DNA of 64,000 nt from Collimonas sp. OK607 (lineage in GTDB: Bacteria > Pseudomonadota > Gammaproteobacteria > Burkholderiales > Burkholderiaceae_D). This document shows, one piece after another, positions 10,784 to 19,524 of this stretch (its first letter is position 1; each line of letters starts with the position of its first letter). The translations under genes were made by a program, and so were the position numbers. The DNA lies in the NCBI RefSeq assembly GCF_900111995.1, contig NZ_FOKF01000001.1:248001-312000 (forward strand), read 5' to 3'. Under the pieces are notes generated by a model. That model did not search any database. It saw nothing but the letters and a program-made list of their open reading frames with translations, and had not been told where the DNA came from.

Positions 10784-11776
10784 ATGATTGACGTGGCAAT
10801 ATTCGGCGCCGGCCGTATCGGTAAGATCCATGCGGGCAATCTGGTGCTGCAACCGGGCGCCAATCTGAAATACGTCAGCGATATCAATACCCAGGCCGCG
10901 CAAGAGCTGGCGACACAGCATGGCGCGCAGGTGGCGGATATCGATCGCATTCTGGCCGATCCGAACATAGGCGCAGTACTGATTGCCTCCAGCACCGACA
11001 CCCACTCGGAGCTGATCATGCGGGCAGCGGCAGCAGGCAAGGCGATTTTTTGCGAGAAGCCGGTCGACCTTACGCTGGAACGCGCCAAGGCATGTGCCAG
11101 CGCCGTCGCGAAAGCTGGAGTGACTTGCATGATCGGCTTCCAGCGCCGCTTCGACCCGACCTTCGATGCCCTCAAGACGCGCCTGGCCGCGGGGGAAATC
11201 GGCGATCCCGAAATGCTCATCGTCACCAGCCGCGATCCCGGCGCGCCGCCGGTTTCCTATATCAAAAGCTCAGGCGGTATTTTCAAGGACATGCTGATCC
11301 ATGACTTCGATATCTTCCGCTGGATACTGGAAGACGAGGCGGTCAGCATCTCGGCTACCGGCAGTTGCCTGAGCGATCCGGCGATTGCCGAGGCCGGCGA
11401 TATCGATTGCGCGGCAGTCACTATCCGCACCCGCCGTGGCCGCCTGTGCCAGATCAATACCAGCCGCCGCGCCGCCTACGGCTACGATCAGCGCTTCGAA
11501 GTATTGGGCAGCAAAGGCATGCTGCAGGCCGGAAACCACAAACCGACCGAAGTGACCGCTGCGACTGGGCAGAGCGTCAGTGCCGACAAGCCGGAACATT
11601 TCTTCCTGGAGCGCTATCGCGCAGCCTATGCCCGTGAGATCGCCCATTTTTTTGACGCAGTAGTCAACCAGGTCGCGGTGCGCACCACGATAGAAGACGG
11701 TGTCAAAGCGTTGGAACTGGCCGAGGCGGCGACGCTGTCGTGGCGTGAAAACCGCACCATCGAGTTGGCAAAATGA
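10784..11776 (+). CDS. iolG: Inositol 2-dehydrogenase (Gfo/Idh/MocA family)
   Basis: A 330-residue NAD-dependent dehydrogenase that would oxidise myo-inositol to 2-keto-myo-inositol, the first step of the Iol pathway. It shows the Rossmann motif IFGAGRIGKIHAGN at the N-terminus, the catalytic-region motif FCEKPVD near residue 95, GFQRRFDP near 122 and LIHDFD near 172, all typical of bacterial IolG. GGAG lies upstream of ATG 10784. It overlaps the next oxidoreductase gene by 4 bases (ATGA). The iolCDEB genes 6 kb downstream support the inositol assignment. Confidence 0.88.
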   Translation: MIDVAIFGAGRIGKIHAGNLVLQPGANLKYVSDINTQAAQELATQHGAQVADIDRILADPNIGAVLIASSTDTHSELIMRAAAAGKAIFCEKPVDLTLERAKACASAVAKAGVTCMIGFQRRFDPTFDALKTRLAAGEIGDPEMLIVTSRDPGAPPVSYIKSSGGIFKDMLIHDFDIFRWILEDEAVSISATGSCLSDPAIAEAGDIDCAAVTIRTRRGRLCQINTSRRAAYGYDQRFEVLGSKGMLQAGNHKPTEVTAATGQSVSADKPEHFFLERYRAAYAREIAHFFDAVVNQVAVRTTIEDGVKALELAEAATLSWRENRTIELAK

Positions 11777-12798
11777 GTCACGCTCCAACATTGAAAGTCG
11801 GCATTGTGGGCCTGGGCAGGCTAGGGCGGCGCCACGCCGAAAACCTGGCATCGCGCGTTGCCGGCGCCGAACTGGTCGCTGCATGCAGCCCCTTGCCTGC
11901 AGAGCTCGAGTGGGCCCGCGACACGCTTCAGGTACCGCATCTGTATGCCGATTACACGGCGATGCTGACGCATGACGGGCTGGATGCGGTGTTCCTGGTG
12001 ACGCCGACATCGTTGCATCCGCAGCAAATCATCCAGGCTTTGCAAGCCGGAAAACATGTGTTTTGCGAAAAACCCTTGTCGCTGGATCTGGAAGATTGCC
12101 GCCGCGTCAGCGCCGAGGCAGCACGGCATCCGCAATTGAAAGTAATGATAGGTTTTGTGCGTCGCTTCGACGCCAGCTATCAGGATGCCTGGAAGAAGAT
12201 CCGGCAAGGCGCGATCGGCTCGCCGTTCATGGTGCATTCGCAGACTTGCGACCAGTATGATCCGGATGGCTTTTTCGTTAAATTCGCTGCCACCAGCGGC
12301 GGCATATTCCTTGATTGCAGCGTGCACGATATCGATCTGGCGCGCTGGCTGCTCGGCAATCCGCAGCCGGTCCGGGTCTACGCCAGTGGCACCCGGGCCA
12401 TCCATCAGGATTTACAACAGTTTCAAGACGTCGATAATGGCGTCGCCATCTGTGAATTCGACAACGGCCGGATAGCAACCTTTTACGCCTCGCGCACCAT
12501 GCCGCACGGACATGACACCATGACTGAAATAACCGGTACGGCAGGGCGTTTGACTGTGGGGAGCAATCCGCGCAAGAATCGCCTGGAAATTGCCGACGCT
12601 CACGGTTTTCGCAACGAATGCCTGCCGAGTTTCTTCGAGCGTTTCGAGGATGCCTTCCTGACGGAAGTCAGTACTTTCGTGGATGCCATACGCTGGCAGC
12701 GCAAACTGGAGTTGACTCTCGATGATGCTACCGAGGCGACGCGCATCGGCATCGCCATGCGCGAATCGCTGCTTTCAAAACAGCCAGTGATGTTATGA
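11773..12798 (+). CDS. Second inositol-dehydrogenase-like oxidoreductase (Gfo/Idh/MocA)
   Basis: A 341-residue paralogue of the preceding gene, translationally coupled to it by an ATGA overlap. Motifs are VGIVGLGRLGRRHAEN at the N-terminus, FCEKPLSLD near residue 97, GFVRRFD near 127 and CSVHDIDLARW near 180. It may act on a different inositol isomer (scyllo- or D-chiro-) or catalyse a later redox step. The split of work between the two paralogues cannot be read from the sequence. Confidence 0.85.
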   Translation: MSHAPTLKVGIVGLGRLGRRHAENLASRVAGAELVAACSPLPAELEWARDTLQVPHLYADYTAMLTHDGLDAVFLVTPTSLHPQQIIQALQAGKHVFCEKPLSLDLEDCRRVSAEAARHPQLKVMIGFVRRFDASYQDAWKKIRQGAIGSPFMVHSQTCDQYDPDGFFVKFAATSGGIFLDCSVHDIDLARWLLGNPQPVRVYASGTRAIHQDLQQFQDVDNGVAICEFDNGRIATFYASRTMPHGHDTMTEITGTAGRLTVGSNPRKNRLEIADAHGFRNECLPSFFERFEDAFLTEVSTFVDAIRWQRKLELTLDDATEATRIGIAMRESLLSKQPVML

Positions 12799-12856
12799 AA
12801 CCCGTGATGAACCCCGGAGACCACCTGCGAGTTGTGCTGTTAAAAGCAGATTGGAC

Positions 12857-13174
12857 TTAAGTTTTTACTTGAGTTGCTACGAAATAGACCATGGAAACCA
12901 ACACCCCTGCAATACCGATGAGTTTCCAGGTCAAACCATGCAATTCCTTATGCATGGTGGATTCAAGGTCTTTGACATCGGATTTTGTGGCACATGCTTC
13001 CAGCCTTTCCTCTATGCGGGAAAGGCGGTCGCGGGTATCCAGCGCAAATCCTTCAAGTTTGGCGATTCTTGCATTCATGTCAACAACATAGCCGCCGCCG
13101 TCGCCCGCGGCAAGCCTTGATTTTTCGTTGCGCGGTTGAGCACGTTTGCCAGTCATCTGTTTAAGTTCCGCCAT
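12857..13174 (-). CDS. Small membrane-anchored coiled-coil protein, function unknown
   Basis: A 105-residue protein that I do not recognise. A basic N-terminal part (LKQMTGKRAQPRNEKSR) is followed by a heptad-like segment with many charged residues (ARIAKLEGFALDTRDRLSRIEERLEA) at about 35-60. Near the C-terminus is one hydrophobic segment, LIGIAGVLVSMVYFVAT. It is reminiscent of small phage-type XhlA or DUF1640-like proteins, but no phage genes are nearby. ATG 13174 has AGGG at a good distance; an upstream ATG at 13192 does not. It lies between the dehydrogenase pair and the rpiR-type gene, on the same strand as the latter. Confidence 0.6.
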   Translation of the reverse strand: MAELKQMTGKRAQPRNEKSRLAAGDGGGYVVDMNARIAKLEGFALDTRDRLSRIEERLEACATKSDVKDLESTMHKELHGLTWKLIGIAGVLVSMVYFVATQVKT

Positions 13175-13236
13175 AGTCAGCCCTAAGTGCATGAAAGCAT
13201 TTGATGAAGGGAATTCTATTGCAGTTTCCTGGTCAT

Positions 13237-14103
13237 TTACTCGTCATAACCCTCAATTGCGCCGCTTTCCTCCACATTAAGCTCTAACCTATAAGCCAAG
13301 GCGATAAACAACGCCTGGCACAGGCACATCGCATTGGTCAGTGAACGGAAGGCGAAGGCGCTGCCTTCTTTCACGGTAAGCAATACCGAGGCATGCCTGG
13401 CCAGCGGACTCAGCTGGCTATCGGTGATGACCAGCGACTTGGCCTGATGGTGATGCGCAAGCCGGACGCAAGCCTGGGTTTCCTTACCGTAGGGCGTAAA
13501 GCTGATGGCGATCACCACGTCGTTCTTGCCTATGCTGCGGATCTGCTCGCGGATCATGCCGCCAAGGCCGGACAGCAGGTGCACCCGCTTGTTAGTGTGT
13601 TGTAAGGCATACACGATATAGGTGGCGATCGGGAAAGAGCGGCGCACGCCGATGACATAGATATTCTCAGCCTTCTGCAGCAGCTTTACAGCTGCATCAA
13701 ACTGCACGTCGTCCATGCCGTTCAATAATTCATCGAGGCCGCTGCGGCTGGCGGCGATGAATTCGCGTGCCATCGAGCCGCCGGTGAGCGGGGTAGGCTT
13801 AGCGTCGATCAGCTTGCGGATGCGTTGCTGATAGTTCTGCGACGGAATCGCCTGCGCCGTATAGGCATCGCGGAAAACCGCCTGCATCTCGCTAAAGCCG
13901 CTGAAGCCGAATTGCTTGGCAAAGCGCACGATTGCGGACGGCTGCACCTGACAGTGCTCGGCGATATCGCTGATTCGTTCCAGCATCAGGCTGCTGCGAT
14001 GCTGTTCTACGTAGGTGGCAATGATCTTCAACTGCCGCGAAAGTGTTGCGTATTGTTCCGCGATTTGCAGCATCAACTGATCGACAGTCGGTGTATCTGC
14101 CAT
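13237..14103 (-). CDS. RpiR-family transcriptional regulator (HTH + SIS domain)
   Basis: A 288-residue regulator. An N-terminal RpiR-type helix-turn-helix region includes RISDIAEHCQVQPSAIVRFAK at about residues 40-60, and the C-terminal SIS sugar-phosphate-binding domain begins near residue 125 with ENIYVIGVRRS. RpiR proteins commonly control inositol genes in proteobacteria and sense a phosphorylated intermediate of the pathway. It is transcribed away from the ABC-transporter and iol genes across an AT-rich spacer (14,104-14,310), where its operator is expected, though I could not define one confidently. Confidence 0.9.
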   Translation of the reverse strand: MADTPTVDQLMLQIAEQYATLSRQLKIIATYVEQHRSSLMLERISDIAEHCQVQPSAIVRFAKQFGFSGFSEMQAVFRDAYTAQAIPSQNYQQRIRKLIDAKPTPLTGGSMAREFIAASRSGLDELLNGMDDVQFDAAVKLLQKAENIYVIGVRRSFPIATYIVYALQHTNKRVHLLSGLGGMIREQIRSIGKNDVVIAISFTPYGKETQACVRLAHHHQAKSLVITDSQLSPLARHASVLLTVKEGSAFAFRSLTNAMCLCQALFIALAYRLELNVEESGAIEGYDE

Positions 14104-14310
14104 GGCGTTCTTTCTAATTTATATTGTGAAGCAATTATAAAGACATTCTATGGATTCAATCCAACACATGGAAATAAAATTCTAAATTAAATTTAATTGA
14201 AAAAAACGTTGCATACCGAATGCGCTTGTTCTATTGTTTAGTACCGATGACGCTATCGGATCCGGGCGGTCAGCCTGCAAGTAATGAATAAAACAACAAC
14301 GGAGATAACT

Positions 14311-15354
14311 ATGCAACGACTCAGATGCAAGGGCCTGGCCAAGGTCCTGATGGTGACGGCGCTGGCGATGGGCTTTGGCGCCATGAACAGTAGTTATGCA
14401 GCAAATGAGAAATTCGTTCTGATCAGCCATGCACCGGATTCCGACTCATGGTGGAACACCATCAAGAATGCCATCAAGCAGGCCGGTGAAGATTTCAATG
14501 TCACCGTCGATTACCGCAATCCGCCGAATGGCGACCTGGCCGACATGTCGCGCCTGATCGAGCAAGCGGCAGCACGTCACTACGATGGCGTGATCGCCAG
14601 TATCGCCGATTACAGCGTGCTGAAAAAAGCCATGGAAAACGTCACCGCCAAGAAAATTCCACTGGTGACCATCAATTCCGGCACCCAGAAGCAAAGTGAA
14701 GAACTCGGCGCCATCATGCATGTCGGCCAGCCGGAATACGATGCGGGCCATGGCGCCGGTGAAAAAGCCAAGGCTGTAGGCATCAAATCTTTCCTGTGCG
14801 TCAATCACTACGCAACTAACCCGTCTTCGTTCGAGCGTTGCCGCGGTTTTGCCGATGCCATCGGCGTCGATTATAAAAAATCAACACTGGATGCCGGCCA
14901 GGATCCTACCGGTATCGAGAGCAAGGTAAGCGCTTATCTGCGGAATAACCCGGGTACGCAAGCGGTATTGGCGCTCGGTCCGGATTCGGCCTCGCCAAGC
15001 CTGCGCGCACTGCAAAAAATGGGACTGAAGGGCAAGATGTGGTTCGCCACTTTCGACTTGTCTGAGGAAGTCGCCAAGGGCATCAAGGATGGTTCGGTGC
15101 AGTTTGCGATCGACCAGCAACCCTACCTGCAGGGCTACATCCCGGTTGCTGTCCTGGCCATCATGACGCAAGACAAGATCACCGATGTCGCTGCCATTCA
15201 GGCCAAGCTGAAAGCCAATCCGAAGTTCCAGGCACGACTGGCAGAATATGGCCTGGCGCCGATCTATGGCCCGCGCCACATCAGCTCCGGCCCTGGCTAC
15301 ATTACCAAAGACAATCTAGACAAAGTGGTGAAATACGCAGGCCAATATCGCTGA
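14311..15354 (+). CDS. Periplasmic sugar/inositol-binding protein of an ABC transporter
   Basis: A 347-residue binding protein with an N-terminal signal peptide (LMVTALAMGFGAMNSSYA). The mature part begins ANEKFVLISHAPDSDSWW and contains the ribose-binding-like elements GVIASIADY, PLVTINSG, ATFDLSEEV and IDQQPYLQGY. ATG 14311 has GGAGA upstream; an earlier in-frame ATG at 14284 would disrupt the signal peptide. Its position ahead of a permease, an ATPase and iolCDEB suggests inositol as ligand. A hairpin follows the gene, which may let this protein be made in excess over the permease. Confidence 0.9.
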   Translation: MQRLRCKGLAKVLMVTALAMGFGAMNSSYAANEKFVLISHAPDSDSWWNTIKNAIKQAGEDFNVTVDYRNPPNGDLADMSRLIEQAAARHYDGVIASIADYSVLKKAMENVTAKKIPLVTINSGTQKQSEELGAIMHVGQPEYDAGHGAGEKAKAVGIKSFLCVNHYATNPSSFERCRGFADAIGVDYKKSTLDAGQDPTGIESKVSAYLRNNPGTQAVLALGPDSASPSLRALQKMGLKGKMWFATFDLSEEVAKGIKDGSVQFAIDQQPYLQGYIPVAVLAIMTQDKITDVAAIQAKLKANPKFQARLAEYGLAPIYGPRHISSGPGYITKDNLDKVVKYAGQYR

Positions 15355-15384
15355 TCTGGCGCCTCGCCTCGCCTTGCCCTACAC

Positions 15385-15416
15385 GACTGTCCGTAGCAAC
15401 GACGCTGCGGACAGTC
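15385..15416 (+). promoter_or_regulatory. Stem-loop between binding-protein and permease genes
   Basis: GACTGTCCGTAGC at 15385-15397 pairs with GCTGCGGACAGTC at 15404-15416 (13 bp including one G-U pair, 6-base loop). No T-run follows, so it is not a clear terminator. Such stems after the first gene of an ABC operon commonly protect the upstream mRNA or cause partial termination. It lies in a 198-base spacer with no other feature that I see. Confidence 0.7.
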
Positions 15417-15552
15417 GGTAAATTGAAATCCACGGGGTACGAATCACCCGGGCCGTGCTACGTCCGAACGATCTCGCCACACCCCGTCAAGTCGCCAGTC
15501 TGAATCCGGGTTTGCAGCCTGACTACTGGCCAACACAGCAGGAGATACAGTC

Positions 15553-16713
15553 ATGAATTCAAGCAGTGCGCACGCTGACAAGCTAGGTGCCGACGGCAAT
15601 AGCCCAGCGCAGCAGAACGTCGCTCCGAAAGACGAGCGGGTTCGCAAGGAAGGCTCGCTCAAGCGTTTCCTGGGACGTCCGGAGTTTGCCTCGCTGGCCG
15701 GCGCTATCCTGGTGTTTATCATCTTCGGTTTTGCCGCAGGCGATTCCGGCATGTTCAACCTGGACGGCGTAATCAACTGGATGCAGGTGGCGGCCTACCT
15801 GGGCCTGATCTCAATCGGCGCGTGTGTGCTGATGATCGCCGGTGAGTTCGATTTGTCGATGGGTTCGATGATCGGTTTTGCCGGCATGATGGTGGCGATT
15901 CCTACCGTCTATTTTCACTGGCCGTTCTGGCTGGCAATCCTGTTTGCATTTGCCGGTTCCATGGCATTGGGCTGGCTCAACGGCTACCTGGTGGTCAAGA
16001 CCAAGCTACCTTCTTTTATCGTCACGCTGGCGTTCATGTTTATCTTGCGCGGTTTGACGCTGGCGTTGTCGATCATGTTTGCCAACCGTACCATTGTCAG
16101 CGGCGTCGGTGACCTGGCTGCGCATGACTGGCTTGGCAGCATGCTGTTCACTGGAAATTTCGGCAGCGGGCTGTTTCACTGGCTGGCCAGCCACGGCTGG
16201 ATCGCCACCGTGGCTAATGGCCAGCCGCTGATTGCCGGCATCCCCAAGGTCATCATCTGGTGGCTGGTGCTGGCGGTGGTTGCAAGTTTCGTCCTGGCGC
16301 GGACCCGATTCGGCAACTGGATCTTCGCTGTTGGCGGTGACGCCAATGCCGCCAAGAACGTTGGCGTACCGGTGAAACGGGTCAAGATTACGTTGTTTGT
16401 GTTTACCGCCTTCTGCGCCTGCCTGTTCGCCGTACTGCAAGTGGCAGACGTCGGTTCGGCGGCGGCAGATCGTGGCTTGCAAAAGGAATTTGAAGCCATC
16501 ATCGCTGCGGTAATCGGCGGAGCCTTGCTGACCGGCGGCTATGGTTCGGTGATCGGGGCTTGCTTCGGCGCCTTGATCTTTGGCGTGGTGCAGATAGGCA
16601 TCACTTATACCAATCTCAATTCAGACTGGTTCCGGGTATTCCTCGGCGTGATGCTGCTGGTGGCTGTGTTGTTCAACAATTATGTCCGTCGCCGCGTGAC
16701 GGAGGCGAGGTAA
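15553..16713 (+). CDS. ABC sugar/inositol transporter permease
   Basis: A 386-residue inner-membrane protein of the RbsC/XylH family. A hydrophilic N-terminal extension of about 45 residues precedes the first membrane segment. The family motif [18 protein letters not shown] occurs near residue 97, and [20 protein letters not shown] near residue 315 marks the ATPase-coupling loop. GGAG stands ahead of ATG 15553. The ATPase gene starts 2 bases after its stop, so both are translated as a unit. Confidence 0.93.
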   Translation: MNSSSAHADKLGADGNSPAQQNVAPKDERVRKEGSLKRFLGRPEFASLAGAILVFIIFGFAAGDSGMFNLDGVINWMQVAAYLGLISIGACVLMIAGEFDLSMGSMIGFAGMMVAIPTVYFHWPFWLAILFAFAGSMALGWLNGYLVVKTKLPSFIVTLAFMFILRGLTLALSIMFANRTIVSGVGDLAAHDWLGSMLFTGNFGSGLFHWLASHGWIATVANGQPLIAGIPKVIIWWLVLAVVASFVLARTRFGNWIFAVGGDANAAKNVGVPVKRVKITLFVFTAFCACLFAVLQVADVGSAAADRGLQKEFEAIIAAVIGGALLTGGYGSVIGACFGALIFGVVQIGITYTNLNSDWFRVFLGVMLLVAVLFNNYVRRRVTEAR

Positions 16714-16715
16714 TC

Positions 16716-17498
16716 ATGAGTGACACTATTCTGGCTCTGGAAAACGTCAGCAAGTATTTCGGTTCGGTGATTGCTTTGCAAAATGTCACCTTGCGTTTGA
16801 AAAAAGGCGAGGTGCATTGCCTGCTGGGTGATAACGGCGCCGGTAAGTCGACCCTGATCAAGACGCTGGCCGGCGTGCACAAGCCGTCGGAAGGGCAATA
16901 CCTGGTCGACGGCAAACCGGTCTCTTTCAACTCACCGAAAGAAGCGCTGGATGTTGGCGTGGCAACCGTTTACCAGGATCTGGCGCTGGTGCCGCTGCTG
17001 TCGGTGGCGCGCAATTTCTTCATGGGCCGCGAGCCGACCAAGAAAGTGTTCGGCATCACCGTCATGGACATCGACTATGCGGCCGAGACGGCGCGTGAAA
17101 AGCTGGCGGAAATGGGCATCATGGTGCGCGATCCGCATCATGCGATCGGCACCATGTCCGGCGGTGAAAAACAATGCCTGGCGATCGCCCGTGCGATTCA
17201 CTTCGGCGCCCGGGTGTTGATTCTCGACGAGCCGACCGCGGCGCTGGGCGTCAAGCAATCGTTCAATGTTCTGAAGCTGATCCACAAGGCGCGCGAGCGT
17301 GGCATCTCGGTAATTTTCATTACCCACAATGTGCATCACGCCTATCCGATCGGTGATTCCTTTACCTTGCTCAATCGTGGCAAATCGATGGGCACTTTCA
17401 CCAAGGACAATGTCAGCAAGGATGAAGTACTGGACATGATGGCGGGCGGCGCAGAAATGCAGACACTGATGAATCAGCTGGAAGGGATACAGGTCTAG
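16716..17498 (+). CDS. ABC sugar/inositol transporter ATP-binding protein, single domain
   Basis: A 260-residue ATPase with Walker [10 protein letters not shown] near residue 40, the signature MSGGEKQ near 146 and Walker [12 protein letters not shown] near 167, then the switch His in FITHN. Unlike the two-domain ATPase of the 6-8 kb operon it has one nucleotide-binding domain and must dimerise. The ATG overlaps the GAGGTAATC context at the permease end. A longer in-frame start at 16560 lies inside the permease gene and is rejected. It precedes iolC by 61 bases. Confidence 0.94.
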   Translation: MSDTILALENVSKYFGSVIALQNVTLRLKKGEVHCLLGDNGAGKSTLIKTLAGVHKPSEGQYLVDGKPVSFNSPKEALDVGVATVYQDLALVPLLSVARNFFMGREPTKKVFGITVMDIDYAAETAREKLAEMGIMVRDPHHAIGTMSGGEKQCLAIARAIHFGARVLILDEPTAALGVKQSFNVLKLIHKARERGISVIFITHNVHHAYPIGDSFTLLNRGKSMGTFTKDNVSKDEVLDMMAGGAEMQTLMNQLEGIQV

Positions 17499-17559
17499 GC
17501 CCGAGCCTACATCTATGCATCTCAGTTTAAGCATCTAAGATCAAGTTAAGGACGCGCTC

Positions 17560-19524
17560 ATGCAACACACCAACAACACCTTCGCACCTGGCCGCAAGCT
17601 CGACGTGGTTTGTATCGGTCGCCTGGCGGTGGATCTGTACGCGCAGCAAATCGGCGCGCCGCTGTCGGATGTCAGCAGTTTTGCTAAATACCTGGGCGGG
17701 TCTTCAGCCAATATCGCTTTCGGTTGCGCCAGGCTGGGATTGAAATCGGCGATGCTGGCACGGGTCGGTAATGAACATAATGGCCAGTTTTTGACGGCCG
17801 CCCTGGCGGCGGAAGGTTGTGATGTCAGCCATATCAAGGTCGATCCGGAACGGCTGACTGCGCTGGTGATGCTGGGCTTGAAGGATAAAGATACCTTCCC
17901 GTTGATCTTCTACCGCGACAACTGCGCCGACATGGCGCTGGCGGAGGAGGATATCGATGAAGCCTTCATCGCTTCCAGCAAGGCGCTGCTGATTACCGGC
18001 ACCCATTTCTCTACGCAGCAGGTGCATCGTAGCAGCAGCCTGGCGTTGGAGTATGCGCGCCGCAATAATGTCCGCACGGTGCTGGATATCGACTACCGGC
18101 CGGTGCTGTGGGGGCTGACCCAAAAAGGTGATGGCGAGACGCGCTTTATCGCGAACGATGGCGTAACCGCGCATCTGCAAGGAATCTTGCCGAAATTCGA
18201 CCTGGTGGTCGGCACCGAAGAAGAATTCATGATTGCCGGCGGCGGCCGGGACATCATCGCTTCTCTGCAGGCAGTGCGTGCGGTCAGCCAGGCTTCGCTG
18301 GTAGTCAAGCGCGGCCCGCTGGGCTGTAATGTAATTCATGGCGCGATTCCTGAGGCGCTGGATGACGGATTCAACTATAAGGGTGTGCAAGTCGAGGTGT
18401 TAAACGTGCTGGGCGCGGGCGATGCCTTCCTGTCGGGATTCCTGAAAGGCTGGCTGAATGGTGAAAGCGATGAAAATTGCTGTCGCTATGCCAACGCGTG
18501 CGGCGCCTTGGTAGTGTCGCGCCATGCATGTGCGCCGGCGATGCCGACGCCGGTCGAACTGGCTTATTTTCTAAAGCATGCCGAACGCATGCAGCGACCG
18601 GACCAGGACGCGCATCTGCAGCGTTTGCATAGGGTAACCGTGCCGCGTAAAAACTGGGATGAAGTCAATGTATTTGCCTTTGATCACCGCAACCAGTTCT
18701 TTGAACTGGCACGTGAATCTGGCGTCAGCGAAGCGCGCTTGCCGCAGCTCAAGCAGTTGCTGGTGCAAGCCGTCGCCGCGACCGAACAGGCGCTGGGCTT
18801 GCAAGGCAAGATCGGTATCTTGTCTGACGACAGTTACGGCCAGGATGCACTGAACGCCGCCACCGGGCGTGGCTGGTGGGTCGGCCATGCGGTCGAACTC
18901 CCGCTTTCGAATCCGCTGGAATTCGACTATGGCCGCTCGATAGGCTCGCATCTGCTGAGCTGGCCCAAGGAACACGTGGTCAAGTGCCTGGTGCAGTTTC
19001 ACCCGGATGACGCGGTAGAAAAACGGCTGGAGCAGGAAGCGCAGATTCGCGGCTTGTATGACGCGATCCAGGTCAGCGGCCATGAATTGTTGCTGGAGAT
19101 CATCCCGCCCAAGGATTTGCCGAAGGCGGACGATACCGTGCTGCGTGGCATCAAGCGCTTGTACAACCTGGGCATTTATCCAGAGTGGTGGAAGCTGGAG
19201 TCCATGTCGGCGCAGCAGTGGGATGCGATCGATCGCCTGATTGCCGAGCGCGATCCTTATTGTCGCGGCGTGGTGTTGCTGGGCCTGGCGGCGCCGGTGG
19301 AAGAACTTGCGGCCGGTTTCCGCGCCTCGCGCCATAGCAAGACTTGCCGCGGTTTCATGGTTGGACGGACGATTTTCCATGAGCCATCCAAGCGCTGGCT
19401 GCAAGGGCAGATAGATGATGCTACGCTGATCCAGCAGGTGCGGACGACTTTCGAGCAGCTTATCGGTGTCTGGCAAGCCAGCCGTAGTGAAGATCAACCC
19501 AACACAGCGGAGCGCGCAGCATGA
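17560..19524 (+). CDS. iolC: IolC fused to DUF2090: 5-dehydro-2-deoxygluconokinase with aldolase-like domain
   Basis: A 654-residue fusion. Residues about 1-330 form a PfkB/ribokinase-type sugar kinase (VVCIGRLAVDLYAQQ, GGSSANIAFG near 50, and the catalytic GAGDAFLSGFL near 290). Residues about 340-645 form a DUF2090 domain (FAFDHRNQF, LEIIPPK, GFMVGRTIFHEP). The kinase phosphorylates 5-dehydro-2-deoxy-D-gluconate; the C-terminal domain is believed to do the following aldol cleavage normally assigned to IolJ. This arrangement is known in proteobacteria. It overlaps iolD by 4 bases. Confidence 0.93.
   Translation: MQHTNNTFAPGRKLDVVCIGRLAVDLYAQQIGAPLSDVSSFAKYLGGSSANIAFGCARLGLKSAMLARVGNEHNGQFLTAALAAEGCDVSHIKVDPERLTALVMLGLKDKDTFPLIFYRDNCADMALAEEDIDEAFIASSKALLITGTHFSTQQVHRSSSLALEYARRNNVRTVLDIDYRPVLWGLTQKGDGETRFIANDGVTAHLQGILPKFDLVVGTEEEFMIAGGGRDIIASLQAVRAVSQASLVVKRGPLGCNVIHGAIPEALDDGFNYKGVQVEVLNVLGAGDAFLSGFLKGWLNGESDENCCRYANACGALVVSRHACAPAMPTPVELAYFLKHAERMQRPDQDAHLQRLHRVTVPRKNWDEVNVFAFDHRNQFFELARESGVSEARLPQLKQLLVQAVAATEQALGLQGKIGILSDDSYGQDALNAATGRGWWVGHAVELPLSNPLEFDYGRSIGSHLLSWPKEHVVKCLVQFHPDDAVEKRLEQEAQIRGLYDAIQVSGHELLLEIIPPKDLPKADDTVLRGIKRLYNLGIYPEWWKLESMSAQQWDAIDRLIAERDPYCRGVVLLGLAAPVEELAAGFRASRHSKTCRGFMVGRTIFHEPSKRWLQGQIDDATLIQQVRTTFEQLIGVWQASRSEDQPNTAERAA

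Noticed and set aside
14104-14310. Specific RpiR operator in the rpiR/binding-protein spacer
   Set aside because: Several AT-rich partial inverted repeats are present, but none stands out clearly.
16560-16715. Longer start for the single-domain ABC ATPase
   Set aside because: The extra 52 codons lie inside the permease gene in another frame and precede a normal ATPase N-terminus at ATG 16716.
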